A DNA stretch of 64,000 nt. Source: Dama dama (lineage: Eukaryota; Chordata; Mammalia; Artiodactyla; Cervidae). Below, in pieces: positions 35,005-46,111 of this stretch. Each line of letters opens with the position of its first letter. Position 1 is the first letter of the stretch. Both the position numbers and the translations under genes were made by a program. The notes under the pieces are model-generated. The model was not told where the DNA came from. It made no database searches and saw only the letters and a list, made by a program, of their open reading frames with translations. The DNA lies in NCBI RefSeq assembly GCF_033118175.1, contig NC_083697.1, positions 29,858,001 through 29,922,000 of the forward strand, read 5' to 3'.

Positions 35005-35220
35005 GTATGTGCGTGCGGTCAGTTCAGTTGTGTCCGACTCTGCGACCCTATGGACTGAGGGCCCCCAGGGCTGCTCGGTCCACGAGATTCTCCAGGCATG
35101 AATACTGGCGTGGGTTGCCCTTTCCTCCTCCAGGGGATCTTCCCAACCCAGGGACTGAACCCTCGTCTTCTGTGGCTCCTGCTTTGCAGGCGGATTCCTT
35201 ACCGCTGAACCACTGGGGAT
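35005..35220 (-). mobile_element. Bov-tA SINE with TSD
   Basis: Complete reversed Bov-tA, from 'cagttcagttgtgtccgact' to the tRNA-like head 'cttaccgctgaaccactggg'. Exact 9-bp flanks 'gattccgtt' lie at 34996-35004 and 35221-35229. High CpG content suggests a relatively recent copy. Confidence 0.92.
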
Positions 35221-35229
35221 GATTCCGTT

Positions 35230-35688
35230 AGGGTATCATCATTTTGCTAGGGCAAAAGCACCATTCTTTCCCACTTCCTACACCCTTAGAGAGAAGCAGA
35301 ACTTCGCCACCCCCACCCGACTCTTTAGCAAAGCCCTGCTCACCTTCCAGCAGGGTCAGCTCCCTCTTAAGGCTAGATTTCAGGTGCTGGCAGACAGACT
35401 GCCCACAAGTATATACTTTTAAATTTCAGTATCGCATTTCTTACTTTGTCCTCAGTTACGACATCAAAATGACGCTTCCTCAGCGCTGCCCTCCGAGCCA
35501 CAGAGCAGAAGTGGCAGCACTTGGGTCTGGTCACGATGGGTCGCGGAAACTGCGAGAAGGCCTTCGGAACTTGGGGTGTGCAGGTCCCCGCTTCTGCTCC
35601 TTAGAAGCCTCGCCCCAACCGCGTTAGACAAGCCTTGTTGAGATGCTGTTAGTCTCAGGGTGTATTTGAACGGTGCTGCCACATTATG
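35230..35688. other. Non-repeat segment with local CpG enrichment
   Basis: Between two SINEs with short direct repeats at their ends lies sequence I cannot assign to a repeat. From about 35450 to 35640 I see roughly a dozen CpGs in under 200 bases, unusual for this AT-rich window. A 127-codon open frame (35244-35627) crosses it but has no recognisable domain. Confidence 0.45.
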
Positions 35689-35819
35689 TGGAGAAGGCAA
35701 TGGCAACCCACTCCAGTGTTCTTGCCTGGAGAATCCCAGGGACGGGGGAGCCTGGTGGGCTGCCGTCTATGGGGTCGCACAGAGTCGGACACGACTGAAG
35801 CGACTTAGCCGCAGCAGCA
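35689..35819 (+). mobile_element. Bov-A2-type SINE
   Basis: 'ggagaaggcaatggcaaccc' to 'cgactgaagcgacttagccg' plus a short (CAG)n tail. Imperfect flanking duplication gccacatt.tg at 35678-35688 and 35820-35830. Confidence 0.92.
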
Positions 35820-35969
35820 GCCACATTTTGTTGCCTAGCCGAGGGGGACTGTGAGGGCTTGTTGTTTCCTCTCCTCCCCCACCAGCTCTGCATGGTGCAG
35901 CCATCCTGAGCAGAAGCCCATAGTTTCTTTTCAACTTATTTAGGCAGGGTTCATTCATCTTCACTGTCC

Positions 35970-36432
35970 AGTTCAGTTCAGCTCAGTCGCTCAGTCGTGT
36001 CCGGATCTTTGAGACCCCATGAATCGCAGCACGCCAGGCCTCCCTGTCCATCACCAACTCCTGGAGTTTACTCAAACTCATGTCCATCGAGTCGGTGATG
36101 CCAACCAGCCATCTCATCCTCTGTCGTCCCCTTCTCCTCCTGCCCCCAATCCCTCCCAGCATCAGGGTCTTTTCAAATGAGTCAGTTCTTCGCATGAAGT
36201 GGCCAGAGTACTGGAGTTTCAGCTTCAGCATCAGTCCGTCCAATGAACACCTAGGACTGATCTCCTTTAGGATGGACTGCTTGGATCTCCTTGCAGTCCA
36301 AGGGACTCTGAAGAGTCTTCTCCAACACCACAGTTCAAAAGCATCAATTTTTCGGTGCTCAGCTTTCTTCACAGTCCAACTCTCACATCCATACATGACC
36401 ACTGGTAAAACCATAGCCTTAGCTAGATGGAC
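35970..36432 (-). mobile_element. BovB LINE 3' fragment
   Basis: Reversed BovB from 'cagttcagctcagtcgctca' to 'cattgc..tagatggacc'. On the minus strand a 150-codon frame is still open with the BovB C-terminal pattern ([24 protein letters not shown]), so it is rather little damaged although truncated. Confidence 0.93.
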
Positions 36433-36489
36433 CATTGCTGTATATCAAATTTTACCCATTCTGGATAAGAAGATGTGAGAGAAAGAGGA

Positions 36490-36702
36490 ATACTCTGGCT
36501 CAGATGGTAAAGTCTGAGTCTGAGCTTTGGCTCTGCCTGCAATGTGGGAGACCTGGGTTGGATCCCTGGGTTGGGAAGATCCCCCGGAGGAGGGCATGGC
36601 AACCCACTCCAGTATTCTGGCCTGAAGAATTCCATGGACAGAGGAGCGTGATGGGCTACAGTCCATGGTGTTGCAAAGAGGCACAACTGAGCTGCCAAGC
36701 AC
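36490..36702 (+). mobile_element. Bov-tA SINE
   Basis: The tRNA-like head ('tggctcagatggtaaagtct', B-box 'gggttggatccctggg') is followed by the Bov-A body and 'gaggcacaactgagctgcc'. Confidence 0.9.
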
Positions 36703-36734
36703 AGCGCACCCACATAAAAATTAAGTAATGCCAT

Positions 36735-37143
36735 CTGTAGCAATATAGATGTGCCTAGAGATTATTGCCTCTAGGTGACAAAGTAAGCCAGACAGCAAAA
36801 TACAAATACAGTATGACATCATTTATATGTGGAATCTAAAATATGACACAAATGAACTTATGGCAAACAAAGAACAGATTTGTGGTTGCTAAGGGCAGGG
36901 GGATGAGGGAGGAATATATGGGGAGTTTGGGATTAGCAGATGCAAACTATTATATATAGAACAGATAAATAACAAGCTCCTCCTGTATAGCACTGGGCAA
37001 GTGTATTCAATAACCTATGATAAATCATACAGGGAAAGGATATAAAAAATACTTACATGTAAAACTGAATCACTTTACCGTGCAGCAGAAATTAACACAA
37101 CATTAAACTTGATTCTACTTCAATAAAATAAACTAAAAAAAAA
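36735..37143 (+). mobile_element. L1 3' end fragment
   Basis: 'gagattattgcctctaggtg', 'gacatcatttatatgtggaa', 'gggattagcagatgcaaact', 'aacacaacattaaacttgat', 'acttcaataaaataaac'. This is the older artiodactyl L1 3' UTR type also seen at 9893. Confidence 0.85.
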
Positions 37144-37430
37144 TTATTGTCCATGTTGTGTTTAATAGACGTTTGGATTGCTTTATTGACTAATTCAAAA
37201 TAAAATAGTCATGAATATCCTTGAAAAAGCCTTTAATGCATTTTATTGAGTAAGAACCTACATGGTGAAATTCCTGGACTTCAGGAATATGTATGTTCAA
37301 AGTGAAGAGATAATGCTAAATTATTTCCCGAAGTTCTTATACAAATCCTTTGCAACTATGTATAATAAGTCCAGTTAATCCACATCTCACAATTACAAGG
37401 CTTTATGATACTTTATAAATCTGAATATTC
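37144..37430. other. No feature recognised
   Basis: AT-rich, unassigned sequence. Confidence 0.4.
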
Positions 37431-38600
37431 TGGTGAGTATAGAAAAATCTCATAATTACAATTTGAATTTCCCTGATAATTAATGCAATGAATATTTTCC
37501 TAAGTGCAATGGCTACTCAGTTATTCTAAATTTTTTAAGTGCTAGTTAATATCTCATCCATTTTTCATTTGTTCATTTGTCTTTATTTTCCTTACCAGTC
37601 ATATATGTTACCAAATATCTTCTTCACTCTTTGTGTCACTCTCTTAAAAGCATCTGTTTATGAACAATATTTTGATGCAATGCTACTTATCAACATTTTT
37701 GGTATCTTATTTTCAAAATGTTTTTCTATACTCAAAATTCTCAAGAGATTTGTCCCCTTCAAGAATGTCTTAGCTATTTTTAGTCCTTTACATTTCTGTG
37801 TAAATTTTAGACTCAACTTGTTAAATTGTTATTTTAAAATATCTTTTGGCATTAGCTGATTTTAAGAATTTTCTTCCCTTTAATTTTCAGGAAGTTTTAC
37901 TATGATGTTTCCACATGTGATATTCTTTATATTTATCGTGCTCTCGGTCTGTTGTGATTCTTAAATATGTGGCTATAGATATTTCACCAATTTTGCAAAA
38001 ACTTCAGTCTTTGTCTGTTTAAATATCGATTCTTTCTCAATTTTCTCTCTTCTCCTTAGGGAGCATCAGTTGCACATGTTATATGTTATAACTTTTCACT
38101 ATGTTTCAATATGTCTCTTTTCTGTGTTTTTCCATCTTTTCCCCCATGCTTCAGTTTATTAATCCCCCTTTCATCCATGCTAATCAGTTTTAAACTCATT
38201 TACTGAGGCTTCCCTAATGGCTCAGCATGTAAAGAATCTGCCTGCAATGCAGGAGCCGCAGGAGACACAGGTTCCATCCCTGGGTCAGGAAGATCCCTTG
38301 GAGGAGAAAATGGTAACCTACTCCAGTATTCTTGCCTGAAAAATCACATGTACAGAGAAGCCTGGTGGTCTACAGCCCACAGGGCTGTATGACTGAGTAT
38401 GCAGCATGCATTGAGTCCTCAAATTTGATTATTGTATACTTTACTTCTAAATTTTTCTTAGGTTTCTTTTTATGAATTTTAACTTTCTATTAAAATTCAT
38501 CTTGTCTTATATTTTTCTAAATATTTCAATCACAGTTATTTTTAAATGCCTATATTTCCCATGTGCTTGTTTCTACTGTGTTTTTTTTTTTTAATTTGTT
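37431..38600 (-). mobile_element. Probable ancient L1 relic, interrupted by a SINE
   Basis: The plus strand reads like decayed antisense L1: 'aatttgaatttccctgataa' near 37460 (ORF2 C-terminal block) and T/C-rich sequence at 37950-38200 resembling antisense ORF1 ('tttctcaattttctctcttc'). The match is by general pattern only and the order of the parts is irregular. Confidence 0.45.
38207..38400 (+). mobile_element. Bov-tA SINE
   Basis: 'ggcttccctaatggctcagc', 'agaatctgcctgcaatgcag', B-box-like 'ggttccatccc', then the Bov-A body, ending near 'ctgtatgactgagtatgc'. Complete with its tRNA head. Confidence 0.88.
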
Positions 38601-39739
38601 GTTTCAGCTCATGGTATAAATATTAGTTTTATACAGTATTTTAGTTGAAGGTATCATACTTTTATTGAATGCAGAAAATTTTGTATGAAAATTTCTAGAA
38701 ATAACAAGCAGAATGATAATATCTTTATAAAGAATCTAATTTGCTTCTAGCAGTTAAGAAATGAGGGACAGGTTACCTTTATACAGTCTAGGTTTCAAAT
38801 TGAAGCTGGCCTTCAGTTTTGTAAATTCTGTTCTACTATTATTAGCGATCACTCATAAAGTGCACGCATTCAGTCATCCAACTGAAAGCCAAAGTTTCTT
38901 CTTCTTGGAGACCTTCACACTCTAATTTTTTTCTCTTCTCCTGTCTCTCCACCTGGTCACTGTGAGACTGCCTAAAACTTTGCTTAGTTTCTTGACCTTT
39001 GGGTCACCTTCCACCCAGTTGACCTGCTTCTGTTACACTCATCTTCTTGGAATCTAGATAGATGTTTAATACTTGGCAAAACAAGTCATGCCAGATGTTG
39101 GGCTAATCTCAGTTTCTATCTTCTCTCTCAGATCTGTTAGCCTGTTAGGCTCTCATGACTTTCTGATTGTGCCCAGTTTTTAAAGTTTTGTTTTGCCTGA
39201 GAAACTTATTATATTAATAAGAACCTACACAGCTGTAGGAGAAACTGGGAAACAAAGATCCAAAGACAAAAACTGGAGAATCCAAGACAAGTCACTAACT
39301 TGCACCCCTGAAGCCAGCTGCTCCCACCAGCTGAAGAGAGAACAGAAAGGGATGTTAGTGGAGAGGCCTATGAAAGGGCCAGTCTGTCTGGACCTGGTGT
39401 GGAGCTTAGGATCACAACTGGTCATATGGGCTAGCCATCATGAAGAGGATCTCAGTGTAGTGGAGAAAAGAAAGGACAAGGTGGAAACATGGACAGCGCT
39501 GCAAGATGTCAGATCCTTCACTTCTACCTCCCAAATCTCATACAAATTTTGATTTGGCCAACTCTAAATTGGAACCATCCAGAAAAAAGAATTCTGGGAA
39601 ACATAGATCTAACACAGACAAGCTGACATGGTACAAAACTGGCAAAGATACCAAAAAAAAAAAGTACCCAGAGAGAGACCAAATAGCCAGTATACATACT
39701 GAAAGAACTAAACTTCACCTTTTTTCAGAAACATGCCAC
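38601..39739. other. No feature recognised
   Basis: No repeat or gene recognised. An open frame of 119 codons (39193-39552) shows no domain, splice context or family resemblance. Confidence 0.4.
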
Positions 39740-40400
39740 TTGAAAACACAATGAGATACACTATCACAAGCATGTCATTGGGTAAAATTAAAAGTGTTAA
39801 TGAAGATCATATAATTCTGGCAGAGTATAAATTGGTTCAACCGCATTAAGAAGTTGTTAGGAATATGAAATAAAATTAAAGATCTTCATCCATTGTAACC
39901 CAGTGATTTTACAACTAGACATATACTAATCACACAAGTACACAGACAGAAGCTTACCAAAATGTTCACAGCAGTATTCGTTTTAACAGAAAAAAAGGAA
40001 AATTAAATGTCCCTTAGTGGGATTCTAATAGATAAACACCTATTTGTTCACATGTCAAAAAGACTATTGAGTAGTCAAATTGAAAGAATTAAAACTAAAT
40101 GTATGAACATGAGTGAATCTTAAGAACAGAGTTGAAAAAGCAAGCTGCTAAACAATATACAGAATGTAATAGCATTTCTATATGTTTTTAAATATGCAAA
40201 ATAATACTAGTACATATATTTATGGAATTCATACATATGCAATAGAAATATAAAACATTCCAAAGAATGAGATGAAATTCAGAGGGATGCAATAAAGGAG
40301 AGTTCATGAGAGACTTCAATTGTATTTGTAATGATTTATTTCTTGGGCTTGGTGCTGGCTGCATGGATGCTTATTTTATTCCCCCAATGCTTATTTTCTC
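39740..40400 (+). mobile_element. Ancient L1 ORF2 C-terminus and 3' UTR
   Basis: 'tataaattggttcaaccgca', 'ttgtaacccagtgattttac', 'aaatgttcacagcagtattc', 'gtgaatcttaagaacagagt' follow the order of an old L1M ORF2 end. The 3' UTR 'tttcttgggcttggtgctgg' follows. Heavily mutated. Confidence 0.7.
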
Positions 40401-40793
40401 TCCAAATTTATTTCTTAATCGTTGAAAACAGAAACTTGATCTTGCCAAGTATATTTCATCCCACCTGCCTTTGAAAATTGTCAGTTATTCTTACCTACTC
40501 ACTTCACAAGCCAGAGCATTTTCCAAACCTTAATTTCCCTGTTTATTTAAAGTTATTTCTCTCTCTTTACATAAAATTAACTGTAGTTGTTAGATATTTT
40601 TAAGGCATGGTTAAGGCTGAGCTCTGATTTTTTTAAATTTGATAATATTATCTCTGTGACTTTTACTTTGTTAAATAAATGTGGATATGTTTGCTATATT
40701 TTTCTCTCTACAGGTAGTGTCTTCTTTTGGAATTGATTTAAAATGGGATGGGGCATTTACTGAAAAGTATTCAGGGAATTTATGCTTTTTGTT
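40401..40793. other. No feature recognised
   Basis: AT-rich, unassigned sequence. Confidence 0.4.
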
Positions 40794-40807
40794 AAAAAAT
40801 TGAGAAT

Positions 40808-41040
40808 TCTTTTAACTTTTTATTTTGTAATGTAGTGTAGCTGATTAACAATGATGTGACAGTTTCAGGGGGACAGCATAGGGACTCGGTCATACATATA
40901 CATGTATTCATTCTCTTCCAAACTCCCCATATCATGCCAGATAACATTGAACAGAGTTTCACATGCGATACAGTAGGTCCTTGGTTTGTTATTGATTTTA
41001 AATATAGCAGTATGTACATGTCAACTCCAAACTCCCTATC
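40808..41040 (-). mobile_element. L1 3' end, short insertion with TSD
   Basis: The reversed artiodactyl L1 3' UTR: 'ttttattttgtaatgtagtg', 'cgatacagtaggtccttgg', 'tagcagtatgtacatgtca'. Exact 14-bp flanks 'aaaaaattgagaat' lie at 40794-40807 and 41041-41054, so the 233-bp insertion is completely delimited. Confidence 0.9.
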
Positions 41041-41054
41041 AAAAAATTGAGAAT

Positions 41055-41397
41055 ATTTGCTCACCAGACTTCTGGGCAGTGACCTGGAAGGAAGGGCAAT
41101 CTGGTAGGGCTGCTCCACTGGAGAGAGAAGTCTATGACACAGGAGGAACCAACAGGGGCATCCAGGCTTCGGAAGCTAATAGAATAGAAGGGAAGAAGCA
41201 AAAAGAAGAAGCAAGATGGGAGAACGTCACAGATTGTGTGAAACCGTCCTCCTTCACAACCTATCAAATATTCAACATGTTCGTGAAATCACAAAATGTT
41301 AACTGAGACTGAAATTTTGAGGAAAGAATGAAGGAGCGAATATTCACATCAAGGTCTGACACAGCAGGGAACTAGAGTAGCACACATGCATGTGTGC
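41055..41397. other. No feature recognised
   Basis: Unassigned sequence of moderate GC content. There is no open frame with recognisable content. Confidence 0.4.
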
Positions 41398-41598
41398 GTG
41401 TTAGTCACTCAGTCGTGTCTGACTCTTTGCGACCCTGTGGATGGTAGCCTGCCAGGCTCCTCTGTCCATGGATTCTCCAGGCAAGAACACTGGAGCAGTT
41501 GCCATGCCCTCCTCTGGGGGATCTTCCCGACCCAGGGATCGAAACTGAGTCTCACACATTGCAGGCAGAGTCTTTACCATCTGCCACCAGGGAAGCCT
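41398..41598 (-). mobile_element. Bov-tA SINE
   Basis: Reversed order from 'cactcagtcgtgtctgactc' through 'ggggatcttcccgacccagg' to the tRNA-like head 'ctgccaccagggaagcc'. Confidence 0.9.
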
Positions 41599-42764
41599 GT
41601 ATAGGAGCTTAGAAGCAGAGAACTTTCGAGAAAACACAGCAAATAAACACAAATTTTCAAGAGAGCTTTGAACAAGTAGACAAGTAGAAAGCAGGTCATG
41701 TTCATTCAGTTTTCCAGAGGATAGATGCCCACTATTGATCTCCCTATTACACGAAAAATATTTAAAAGAGACTGGACAGTTCCCATCCCCCTTAACACAG
41801 TTGGTAAATAAAAATGAGAAATACTGCTTGTTTTCAGAAGAGATGCTTCAGAGCAAACAAATTCAAATAATACATTTAATTGTATGTGTTCTGCTTAGGC
41901 CTTAACTGAAGAAAAACTGTAATATTTTCCCAGAGAAAAATGTGAATTAAAGACAAAGTCACATGCTAATTTCATTTTTACATCTAAATATGTAATGAGA
42001 ATGGCTTATTGCTTTTTGGCAAATAGACATAAGCTTTTGCCTCTCTCTTCAGGAAATGTAGATGTTAATACTGCATAATTCCTAATCAAGGCAAAACTCT
42101 GTGAATAAAATATGCAATACTTGAGAAGATTTTTTTAATTAAACATTTTGTACTCATCACAATTATAATATTTCAACAGTATTAAGTATGTATGTCAATG
42201 ATAATTTTCATTGAAACTATTTTTTTCTTATTCTATTTCTTACAAACTATTTGATCAGTAAAATTATTCTACTTTATTTTAAATTTAAAAAGTGCTTATA
42301 TTATATATTAGAAAAAGAACTATGCTAGAGAAATAAAATAAGCAAAATTTCTTTGATTAAAAATAGTAAGACCTGTACTATACTAAAAATTTTCTTTCCT
42401 TGTTACTAAGTGACTAAATTTTAGTGATTTTTGGTTTTACATATAATATTTGTTTCTTTTAATTCCTTGCTGATATGAGAACTGTTTCAAATTATATTAT
42501 GTCTTGATGGTTTTCAATGAGAGGAGAAAGCTGAACCAGAAATTTCTTGGTTTTGAAGACTCTTTTGCTAAGAAATAGAAAAGCTTATCTTCCATCAGAA
42601 GTTTCATGGATGGTAAAAGTTAGAACAAATCTCCTTAGTATTAGAGTGGAAGGCTCTAGGGTCAAAATTATGATTCAAAATAACTACATGGGTAAAGACA
42701 AGCAACCAGGATAGGTGGTACAGAACAGGAGAGAATAGCCAATATCTTTTAATAACCAATAATG
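41599..42764. other. AT-rich sequence, no feature recognised
   Basis: Very AT-rich (notably 42100-42480), without open frames or diagnosable repeats. Confidence 0.45.
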
Positions 42765-42868
42765 AAATATAATCTGCAAAAATACTGAATCACTATGCTG
42801 TACATCTGAAACTAACAAAACACTGTAGATCAGCTACACTCCAACAAAAATGAAAACACAAAACAAAA
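42765..42868 (+). mobile_element. L1 3' terminal fragment
   Basis: 'tactgaatcactatgctgta', 'aaactaacaaaacactgtag', 'agctacactccaacaaaaat': only the last ~100 bases of an old L1. Confidence 0.75.
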
Positions 42869-42884
42869 AATACCACTCAGGTGA

Positions 42885-43005
42885 ACTGCTTTGCGTCTCA
42901 ATTTCTTCATCTCTAACAAGAAAATACAACCGCATGTCTCTCATAGGGCTGCTTGGATGGCTGGATGAGACCAAGCGTGTAGAATTCCCAACATAATGTT
43001 GGACA
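42885..43005 (+). mobile_element. MIR SINE fragment
   Basis: 'tctcaatttcttcatctcta', then 'ctctcatagggctgcttgga' and 'gatgagaccaagcgtgtaga' follow the MIR body order. Confidence 0.6.
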
Positions 43006-43411
43006 TAAACTAAGATTTGATAATTGCTAGTTCTGCATCATTTAAGATGATACAGGCTAAAAACGGCCATCACAGATGACAAAGGTATAAATATACGTAT
43101 ATATGCATGTAAATATGTAGATATAAACACACAAATACATATATATCTCCCTGTTTGTATAAAGATGTAATCTGAATGAATAGAATCAGCACTGCCCAAG
43201 GCCCAGGCTGACTTGCTGACCAGCTACCTTGTGACTTCGTGGATTTGATTTTCACACATCTCACTTTCCCTGTTTGTAATTTGGGAGTTCAGACAAGAAA
43301 ATTTTTATGATTCTAATTCAGTCCTAACAGTTACTGATTCTTTCTTTTTTAATAGGCCAATAGTATCAAATAGGAATATGTGAAGTCAGAGTTTAGAGAA
43401 GAGTGACTCTC

Positions 43412-43425
43412 TAAAGAGAAAAACA
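43412..43425. repeat. TSD of the plus-strand full-length L1 (5' side)
   Basis: 'taaagagaaaaaca', exactly repeated at 51228-51241. Confidence 0.88.
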
Positions 43426-43446
43426 GAGGATGAGGGGAGAGGAGCT

Positions 43447-43456
43447 AGGATGGCGG
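43447..43456 (+). promoter_or_regulatory. YY1-type site at the L1 start (copy 2)
   Basis: AGGATGGCGG, about 22-31 bases inside the element. One base differs from copy 1 (AAGATGGCGG). The ATGGCGG core of the YY1 motif is kept. Confidence 0.6.
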
Positions 43457-43969
43457 AGGAATAGGACAGGGAGACCACTTTTTCCCCTACAAATTCATCT
43501 AAAGAACATTTGAACGCTGAGCAAACTTCACAAAACAACTTCTGATCGCTAGCAGAGGACATCAGGCTGCCAGAAAAGCAGCCCATTGTCTTCAAAAGGA
43601 GGTAGGACAAAATATAAAAGATAAAAAGAGAGACAAAAGAGCTAGGGATGGAGACCCGTCCCAGGAAGAGTTGTAATAGAGGAAGTTTCCAGACACCAGG
43701 AAACCCTCTCACTGGAGGGTCTGGGGGAAGTTTTCGAATCTTGGAGGGCAACCTAACTTGGAGGAAAAATAATTAAAACCCACAGATTACATGCCTAAAA
43801 GCAACTCCCAGCAGAAAAGTACCCCAGATGCCCGCATCCACCACCAGCAAGTAGGGGCGGAACAGAGAGGAGCGGGAGGCATTGCTTAGGGTAAGGACCT
43901 GGCCTGAGTGCCCTGAGGGCAATCAGAGGGAGCTAACGTGAGATAGCAACTTAAACTGTGGGATAGCAA

Positions 43970-43991
43970 GAGAGAGAGAGAGAGAGAGAGA
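43970..43991. repeat. (AG)11 microsatellite inside the L1 5' UTR
   Basis: Copy 1 has only about five units at the homologous place (near 26800), so the array expanded after or during the spread of this copy. Confidence 0.92.
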
Positions 43992-46111
43992 AAATTAACC
44001 TGCCCGAGCACACTGTGGGCCTGTCGCAGAACAAAGGAAGAACTGAGGATCCCAGAGAAGAGCTAGCTGGCGGAGGACCGGCACATCCCCTGCCGGAGGC
44101 AGGAGGCAGGGGGGAGGGGAAAGGGGCAAACTTGGCCCCAAAGATGGCACCCCTACCAAACAGCAGACAGGCCTCCAGTTTCTAACCAAAGACTTCCTGA
44201 GATTCTGGATGGTTGACATCTGCCGGCTAGAGACCAGCTCCCCAGAACAGACACAAGGCACACCCGACTGGCGCGCGTGGAAACCGAGGCTGGGGCCGCG
44301 GAGGGGATGAGGCGCACTGCACCCGGGGAGAGTGCGCCCCTCAAGCTCCTGGCTGCCTGAGCTGCTCGGGCGGGGAAGGCACAAAACGCAGGCCCAACAG
44401 AGTCCACGCTTTTATGGAGGACCCGAAAACTGGAACTGCACGCAACGCAGGGCCCGCTCCATATAGAGCAGCCTGGAGCAGTGTAGACGGGGAAAGCACA
44501 CACCCATGAGCGGGGGCAAACCCAGTGTGGCCAGAACACTGCGAGTGCTCCCCACACACGCCAGTGACATTTGTCTGCAGTGCTCCTCCCTCCCCGCAGC
44601 ACAACTGAGCAAGCGAACCTGAGCAAGAGACCACCTCCGCCCGCCTGTGTCAGGGCAGAAATTAGACACTGAAGAGACCGGCAAACAGAAGCCAAATAAA
44701 CAAAGGGAACCACTTCAGAAGTGACCCTGCAACAGATTAAAATACCTGTAGGTAACACCGACTACACCGCAAGGGGCCTATAGATATCCAGAAGTGTAAG
44801 CTGGAACAAGGAGCTATCTGAAACTGAACCGAACCTACACTGCCTGCAAAAGCACCATAGAAATTCCTAGAAATATTTTTACTTCTTTTTTTTAATTAAA
44901 AAATTTTTTCTTTTCTTTTTTTATTTTTTCTCTTTTATTTTCTTTAAAAATTCCCTATTACTTCTCTATTACTATATAATTTTCATTTTCATGTATTTTT
45001 ACTATTTTTTTAATTAAAAAAATTAAAAAAAATTTTTTTTCTCTTATTTTCTTTTAAAGTCCTCTATTACTCCTTAATTTTCATTTTCATTTCACTATAA
45101 CCTTGCAAAAAAAAAAAAAAAAAGACCCTATCTTTAAAGCAAACTTCATATATACTTCTTAAATTTTTTGTGTTTTTGTTTTTAATATTGTATTTTTAAG
45201 AGTCTAATATCTACTCTAGATTTTTAATCTTTGTTTTTCAGTATTTGATATCAATTTTGGACATTTAAGAATCCAATATTCAGTACCCATTTTTACTCAG
45301 AAGTGTGTTGATTACTCTCTCCCACTTTTGACTCTCCGTTTTCTCCCCCAGATCACCTCTATTTCCTCCCTCCCCCTTCTTTCTCAATCCAATTCTGAGA
45401 ATCTCTGTGGGTGTTCTGGGCTATGGCAAACACTTAGGGAACAGAGTACTGCGTAGATCTGTCTCTCTCCTCTTGAGTCCCCCCTTTTCTCCTCCTGCTC
45501 ATCTCTATCTCCCTCCTCCCTCTCCTCTTCTTCATGTAACTCTGTGAACATCTCTAGGTGTCCCTCATGGTGGAGAATCTTTTCACCATTAACCTAGAAG
45601 TTTTATTATCAGTGCTGTGTGGAGGGAGAAGTCTTGAGGCTACTGGAAGAATAAGACTGAAATCCAGAGGCAGGAGACTTAAGCCCAAAACCTGAGAACA
45701 CCAGAAAACTCCTGACTACAGGGAACATTAAGTAATAAGAGAGCATTTAAGCCCCCATACCTTCACTGAAACCAACCACCACCCAAGAGCCAATAAGTTC
45801 CAGAGCAATACATACCACGCAAATTCTCCAGCAACACAGGAATACAGCCCTAAGCGTCAACATACAGGCTGCCCAAAGTCACACCTAACACATAGACCCA
45901 TCTCAAAACACTACTGGACACTCCATTGCACTCCAGAGAGAAGAAATCCAGTTCCACGCACCAGAACACCGAAGCAAGCTTCCCTAACCAGGAAACCTTG
46001 ACAAGCCAATCCTTGACAACCCCACCCACTGGGAGAAACCTCCACAATAAAAAGGAACCACAGACCACCGGAATACAGAAAGGCCACTCCAGACACAGCA
46101 ATCTAATCAAG

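Larger units (their letters stand above)
43426..46111 (+). promoter_or_regulatory. L1 5' UTR with internal promoter region (copy 2)
   Basis: Same organisation as copy 1: a GC/CpG-rich first part, an (AG)n run at 43970-43991, then an A/T-rich section with an internal duplication around 44880-45110. Several long frames are open on the minus strand between 44153 and 44758. Similar frames exist in copy 1, but indels switch the frame between the two copies. Confidence 0.8.

Noticed and set aside
35244..35627. 127-aa open frame over the CpG-rich patch as a coding exon
   Set aside because: No recognisable domain and no clear splice-site arrangement. I kept the patch only as a possible regulatory segment.
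38207..38290. tRNA gene (A- and B-box-like sequence)
   Set aside because: The boxes belong to the tRNA-derived head of a Bov-tA SINE. No complete cloverleaf follows.
39193..39552. 119-aa open frame as a gene
   Set aside because: No recognised motif. The surrounding sequence is non-coding in character and an overlapping antisense frame is also open.
44153..44758. 201-aa minus-strand frame as a gene
   Set aside because: Same region of the second L1 5' UTR. The frame is not the same one as in copy 1, so it is not conserved as a protein.
45926..46111. Upstream extension of ORF1 (62 extra codons) as part of the protein
   Set aside because: It begins with TTG, is not needed for the family's ORF1p, and the ATG at 46112 has a good context and matches the start used in related L1s.
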